Source of the DNA: Polytrichum commune
Lineage: Eukaryota; Streptophyta; Polytrichopsida; Polytrichales; Polytrichaceae
Direction: 5' to 3'
NCBI GenBank assembly: GCA_950295325.1
Contig: OX485803.1
Location: 1,676,001-1,740,000, forward strand
Length of the DNA: 64,000 nt
Position 1 is the first letter of the stretch, and each line of letters opens with the position of its first letter. This document shows positions 59,570 to 64,000 of the stretch, piece by piece. A program made the translations under genes and the position numbers. The notes beneath the pieces were generated by a model that searched no databases, was not told where the DNA came from, and was given only the letters and a program-made list of their open reading frames with translations.

Positions 59570-60276
59570 CGAGGGAAATACGCCCTCATTGAACACCCAG
59601 AGGAAGAAGCACATGCCTCTTCAAACCCTTTTCCCTCATTCTGATCACAGGTACTCTTGCTATAGTTGCGAACATTCCCAGAACAAGGGAATCTTGTCCA
59701 CATACAAGCACGGACGGCATCACCTAAACCCTCAGTCGAACTCCAGTTTCCCTCATCCTTCTCGTAACTATCAGTCTTCAACCGAATCCTTTCAGACTGA
59801 GATGTGTAATCCGCGAGGCGCTCCGACAACAACACTGAAATTGATCTCAACTCATCTTCCACCCGCTCCCGCAACGAAGGACGACGCACACAACGATCCT
59901 CGAGGTATCGAACATAACCTGGAGTGTCGACCCGGACCATCTCCAAGGCTGCCCATTCTAAGGTCATGGCTACGCCCTCCCTCCAGGCACGGTTCACCCT
60001 TCTGAGCCTCCATAAAAGCGATGCATTCACCTTCCGATGGAGAAGGGGCCAAATTCGGGTGAGGACTAATTCGTCGCTCAGAGGGGGCAACAATGTCGTT
60101 GCCTCAACTGTTCTTCCTCGGACTCCCCCACTCAAGGACTGTTCACCTCTATCAAAAACTCTACTCTCAATCGCATCTATCAACTGTGAGATACCCCACT
60201 TCAACATGACCAAGATCATCCAGATCAGCAAAGACAACAACCGCACCCAAGTGATCTCCTTCAATCTCAAGTCCAT
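59551..60276 (-). CDS. antisense F-box-like protein encoded within copia 2
   Basis: A 241-residue frame opposite to the element, overlapping the pol tail by 19 bases, positioned exactly as in copia 1. It starts MDLRLKEITW, has a hydrophobic helix at about 9-27, an F-box-like segment at about 64-103 (LPPLSDELVLTRIWPLL, LLWRLRRVNRAWREGV) and then LEWAALEMVRVD shared with copia 1. Of the first 41 residues, 32 agree with the other protein. The C-terminal third differs but both end near Y(Y/F)PRH. The frame is uninterrupted although the neighbouring pol has several lesions. Function, expression and the F-box call are inference; a chance frame is improbable given the paired conservation of start, length and motifs. 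Confidence 0.7.
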   Translation of the reverse strand: MDLRLKEITWVRLLSLLIWMILVMLKWGISQLIDAIESRVFDRGEQSLSGGVRGRTVEATTLLPPLSDELVLTRIWPLLHRKVNASLLWRLRRVNRAWREGVAMTLEWAALEMVRVDTPGYVRYLEDRCVRRPSLRERVEDELRSISVLLSERLADYTSQSERIRLKTDSYEKDEGNWSSTEGLGDAVRACMWTRFPCSGNVRNYSKSTCDQNEGKGFEEACASSSGCSMRAYFPRHLMRV

Positions 60277-60351
60277 CACTACTCACACTCACACTGAAAA
60301 GCCTCAGTTGGCTTGACACTTGTAAATTAGCTCAATGGGAGCCTTGTGTGC

Positions 60352-60360
60352 AAGAGGGGG
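60352..60360 (+). other. polypurine tract of copia 2
   Basis: AAGAGGGGG directly precedes the LTR start TGTTGAAACC. Confidence 0.85.
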
Positions 60361-60527
60361 TGTTGAAACCATCTGCCCACAAGGATTGTTACCGTAGTTA
60401 GATTTTATTTACTTTAGGGTTTCTTCCAGTAATTAGGTCTAGATCTACGTGTACATATACCTGTGAGTTCCATCTCACCTTCGAACAGTTCAGTTCCAAG
60501 GTAGTGATTTCTACCTTAGTTTCGACA
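60361..60527 (+). repeat. 3' LTR of copia 2
   Basis: 167 bp, begins TGTTGAAACC and ends TTTCGACA. There is no partner 5' LTR in the window. The array resumes directly after it. Confidence 0.8.
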
Positions 60528-60787
60528 TATCCTTCACGGTTGGTTACCGCCGTGGCTCATTCCACTTGGTCAAGTGGATCCTCGAGTGGAACACGGCAAG
60601 GATCCACTCGACCGAGTGGATCCTTCACGGCTGGTTACTGCCGTGGCTCGTTCCACTCGGTCAAGTGGAACACGGCAAGAATCCACTCGACCGAGTGGAT
60701 CCCCACGGCTGGTTACTGCCGTGGCTCGTTCCACTTGACCGAGTGGATCCTCCATAGCTGGTTACCGCCATGGGTCGTTCCACTCGG
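60528..60787 (-). repeat. 79-bp palindrome-rich minisatellite, right (inverted) segment
   Basis: About three units of the same array in inverse orientation, for example CCACGGCTGGTTACTGCCG near 60705, the reverse of GCGGTAACCAGCCG in the left segments. It ends at GTTCCACTCGGTGAG, the mirror of the left boundary. Confidence 0.9.
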
Positions 60788-61726
60788 TGAGTATTTGTGT
60801 GTGATGCGATGAGTTATCACATATTTGGCCCTTGAGGTTGATTTGCTCAATGAGTGTGTGTGATGCGATGTAAAATGCCACTCACATCATGAGTTTTTGT
60901 GTGTGATGCGATTTGAAATGGCACTCACATCATGAGTTTCTATGTGTGATGCGATTTTCTATGTGTCCCCGTCTCTTTGGGGAGGGGACGTCATAACCCC
61001 GGCACACGGGGGGATCACTCCATTGTCAAGTTGAACACCACGTGCAACCAAAAAAATCCTTCTTTTGGTAAGTTGCACCACCAAAATGGGTCAAAATTTT
61101 ATCAATTTTTTTTTCATGAGTAGATATACACAGTACCTATGACATATTTAAAAGTGGTAACTAAATTTGATGATTTTTTTTTCATAAAACATACCGTTTC
61201 TAACTAGAATGACACAGAATTGAACTAAAACAATTACTAGAAAAATAAAGATGACTAAAAATTTCAAACATATATACAAAAGATACTATCAATGGTTATG
61301 TATATGTAGAAAAAATATCATAAATTTTAAAATTATATATGGCATGTAATATAGGGGTAGCAAACTTTGTCCGCACGTGGTGTCAACTTGATAATGAAGT
61401 GACCTCCCCGTGCCCCGGCATTTTCCTTGAGTAGGTTTGGCTGCCCGGACGATGTTTGGCAACTGGTTACCACAGTAGCCGCTCGTCAACGAGGACGGGC
61501 CGGTTTAGGGTTTGCAGGCGCCAAGCTGTAGTGAGCGTCGCAGCGACCGCCGAGCTGTAATTGCAAGCGCGACAGTGCGGCCGCGAGCGCGAGGCTGCGA
61601 CAGCAGCGGTAGCACCAACCAACATGAGGTTGTTGTGCGTATTGTATTCCATACCGGGACCGCTAGGCTGCGGCGACGACGGTAGCGGATGCCAAGGCAA
61701 GGCATCCGTGCATATTGTATTCCATA
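60788..61726 (-). repeat. right outer arm of the foldback-like element
   Basis: Inverse of 50104-50526, interrupted by the MITE at 61005-61412. The distal end is longer than in the left arm because the terminal segment is repeated: TATGGAATACAATACGCAC (inverted) near 61655 and TATGGAATACAATATGCAC at the outer end, each followed by a GCTACCG...GCAGCC segment. Confidence 0.8.
61005..61412. mobile_element. hAT-like MITE, copy 2, with perfect 8-bp TSD
   Basis: Begins CACGGGGGGATCACTCC, ends with complementary ACCTCCCCGTG, and is flanked by CCCCGGCA on both sides (60997-61004, 61413-61420). The interior is colinear with 15266-15686. The opposite foldback arm keeps the unoccupied site at 50305-50312 (CCCTGGCA on its minus strand) with matching sequence on both sides, which proves the boundaries. 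Confidence 0.93.
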
Positions 61727-61732
61727 CACATC

Positions 61733-64000
61733 CTCATCGGCTTTGTCTCCGTTGTTGGGGTCTCATCATCATCCCCCGCCAAGTCCCCCTCCATAGACTC
61801 CCTTTGCTCGCCCTTGGTTGTGACCATCCACCACTGTCGTATGGTCATAATCACCTCCTCCCCAAGCGTGGGCTCATCCACTCCAACCTTAATTTCCATC
61901 TCTCCATCCTTCACACCCACCCCTCCATCCTCCGCCTTAACTTCATCCCCTCCCAATTACTCCATCCGCCAACAAAATTTTACATGTTCTACACTCCTAT
62001 GGATGTAATGGTTGGGGCAAAGTTAGGAAGGTCGCCTAAAATAAGTTGTTGTGTTTTAGAGGGATCACCATCCCCTATGAACTTTCACGAGTTGATTGGA
62101 GTGTGTAGTGTCTTTGTGGTTTATGAATATGACGTGTGCAAAGTCCACAAGTTCAGACACTACACAAACAATCTTTTGCTTTGTCATTTTGCGGATTATT
62201 CCAACCAAATGCAAAGCTAGACAATTATTGAAACCCTACATTGGACTATCACAAAAACTTGCCTCCTTGCATATCTCCTCATCCCCTCCACTTTCATAAG
62301 AGTCAGTGCGGTGTCGCTAACCACGTTCACGCTATCATCCACAAATGCAATTGGTTGTTGGACATCATCGCCACCTCTCATTGGCTCCGATTCCAATATT
62401 CTTGACATTTGCATGTCCATTTTCGATCTCTCCAACTACTTCCACATGGAGAACTTTTAACCCACTTCCGCATCTCCTTCTCTTGGGGGGTTTCACGATT
62501 CCTTGCTTCGAGCATTGGCACTTGTCAATATGAGCTCAACTTAGTTTCCAATGCCTTTGCCTTGATCTCATTGCAAGGGGGTTAGCAAAAACTCATGTAT
62601 TGTATGTCTCCAATATTAAAAAGAGGTTGAGTTCCATTACCAACCATGTGTTCATAATGGGTTTAGGGGATGGTTTAGGGTATGCATGCAAGAAGGGAAC
62701 TTAGGTCAAGTGGCTTGCTCCAATCTGGGTACAATCCATGAGGTCATTGTGTATAATATCTTACCTATACTTTTTTTTTTTTTAAATGGGTACATTATTT
62801 GGCGTGTCCTTTTTGGGATTAGGTGTTGCATAATGGCATCTTGCATTTTATTGTTCAATTTTTTCCAGAACAATATGGCTTCCATGAGAGCCATTGGTTC
62901 TTTGGTGCCTTTCACATTCCCCTTGGCTTCCACTTGATTACTCTTGGTATCAAAGGATATGTTGGAGCCAATGTAAGAGTAGTTCAAGAATGATAATGAA
63001 AGATAGGGCTAAGTGTGTTGTATTGTATAATGTACTAATATGACTGGGTTGTGTATAGGTGCAGTGTTCTCCTTGCAAAGATGTGGTGGAATTTGAGAAT
63101 ATAGAATGAAAGAAAGAAATAAAGAAAGACAACTCCAATGTTGCTACCAACATGATTAAGGTGTTGCTTCAATTTTTTTTTGAGTTGGTTTAAGTCTAAA
63201 GAATCCCGAACCAAACATCACCACAATTAGAGGGGGGCCCAAAGATTATTGCCTCCTCTCAGAGGTGAACACCTTGACCATGTGCCGACAAGCTAGCCAA
63301 CCCCTAACACCCAATGTGTATGTTTGACAAAGTTTTTACAAGTCTTTCACTTTTGACATGCAAAAACTCGCACACAAAAAAACGCACGTCAATTGACACA
63401 CACAATTTAGAAGTTGACATGTATTGTGACTTGTGAAGACAAAATATACACGTCAATTGACACGCTAGAAATTAAAATGACATATATTACTAGGCAATTT
63501 AAGTACTATAAACCGCAACTCAAGTGTCCGGAACACATAACCCATAACAATAGGAGAACTTCCTACACTCACTTACGTACTTAAGTTCAGCCTTGTTATT
63601 GTAATTTCTTTTGTAACAGGGTGGCTCTACAATTGAGACGGTGATCAGAGTGGTGGTGGAGGCTAAGTACAAGGTTGACAAGACCATTGTTCCTTTGTAT
63701 TGCACATGTATTTCCATGAATTTTTGTGCAAGTATATGAATGAACAATTTTCCCCAACATATCTTGAAGAGTGTTGCTTTGTCTGGTTAATTTGGTTAAT
63801 TTTGAGGCGTCTCAGCTTGACATTGGGATGATTTGAGGTAGACTTTGCATAGTGCAAAGATACCCTTCGGATTGAATTTCATGTACAATGTACAATTCAC
63901 AATGCTTGAATTGAAACTAGATTGGAAGCAATATTGTTGTTGGGTCTATAATTTGAATGCCATCAACGTTCACAATTCCCTAAATGTTGGATGGTTTTGC
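61733..64000. other. non-genic stretch
   Basis: No supported gene. Frames at 61715-62008 and 61561-62220 start in the foldback arm and contain nothing recognisable. The sequence is AT-rich beyond 62.5 kb with an oligo-T run at about 62770 and no recognised repeat. Confidence 0.4.

Larger units (their letters stand above)
57171..60527 (+). mobile_element. 5'-truncated copia element (copia 2) at the foldback centre
   Basis: A related copia in + orientation. It lacks the 5' LTR, gag, protease and nearly all of integrase; recognisable pol begins at about 57436, and the preceding 260 bp are unrecognised or badly decayed. The 3' end is preserved: polypurine AAGAGGGGG (60352-60360), then an LTR 60361-60527. 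The LTR resembles that of copia 1 in outline (TGTTGAA start, shared TTTACTTTAGGGTTTC) but is clearly a different subfamily. An antisense frame like that of copia 1 lies between pol and LTR. Confidence 0.88.
50104..61726. mobile_element. composite foldback-like element with subrepeat-bearing inverted arms
   Basis: The left end TATGGAATACAATATGCAC recurs inverted at the right end (61708-61726), and CACATC immediately flanks both (50098-50103, 61727-61732). Each arm consists of a unique outer segment of about 420 bp (left) or its inverted counterpart (right), then an array of 79-bp units in opposite orientation. The left arm holds a complete copia element, the centre a truncated copia, and the right arm a MITE. 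Long inverted repeats with internal tandem units and a variable centre are the hallmark of foldback transposons (family knowledge). No transposase is present. An alternative is a palindromic rearrangement; the flanking hexamer favours transposition. Confidence 0.6.

Overview
This is nuclear DNA of a land plant. It is AT-rich and gene-poor, with intron-containing genes (GT/AG splice sites), a class I HD-Zip transcription factor, a vacuolar/secretory-type purple acid phosphatase (PAP), Ty1/copia retrotransposons primed by initiator tRNA-Met, and many small DNA transposons. The HD-Zip sequence and the large repeat content would fit a lycophyte, fern or other non-seed plant, but the species cannot be fixed from sequence alone.

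Layout. 1-8.7 kb: no convincing gene. It holds several copies of a dispersed repeat (called R1 here), a small inverted-repeat element with a second, inverted copy at 42.2 kb, and one copy of an 8-bp-TSD element (H2). 8.7-11.2 kb: a complete three-exon HD-Zip I gene on + with a G-rich leader and upstream ORFs. 11.2-15 kb: no recognised gene. 15-20.4 kb: nested DNA transposons, namely an H2 copy carrying a hAT-like MITE, a decayed pogo/CENP-B-type element, a foldback MITE and a third H2 copy. 20.4-28 kb: non-genic, with a long hairpin, a LINE reverse-transcriptase remnant and a 1.1 kb PIF-like element. 28.3-33.1 kb: a complete 13-exon PAP gene on +, including a 14-nt microexon that encodes the first metal-binding motif. 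34.6-39.3 kb: a tandem, decayed copy of the same gene. 39.3-50.1 kb: no recognised gene.

50.1-61.7 kb is the most unusual part. A very long inverted repeat is bounded on both sides by the same 6 bases (CACATC). Its arms consist of a unique outer segment plus an array of 79-bp palindrome-rich units, which resembles a foldback transposon. One arm contains a full-length copia element flanked by a GGATC target duplication. The centre is a 5'-truncated relative of that element. The other arm contains a hAT-like MITE whose empty site is preserved in the opposite arm.

Both copia elements carry, between the end of pol and the 3' LTR and on the opposite strand, a roughly 240-codon open frame encoding related proteins. 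These have a hydrophobic N-terminal helix and an F-box-like segment. The frames are open in both elements although both pol genes are broken. This conserved antisense gene in a copia lineage is the best candidate here for an undescribed system.
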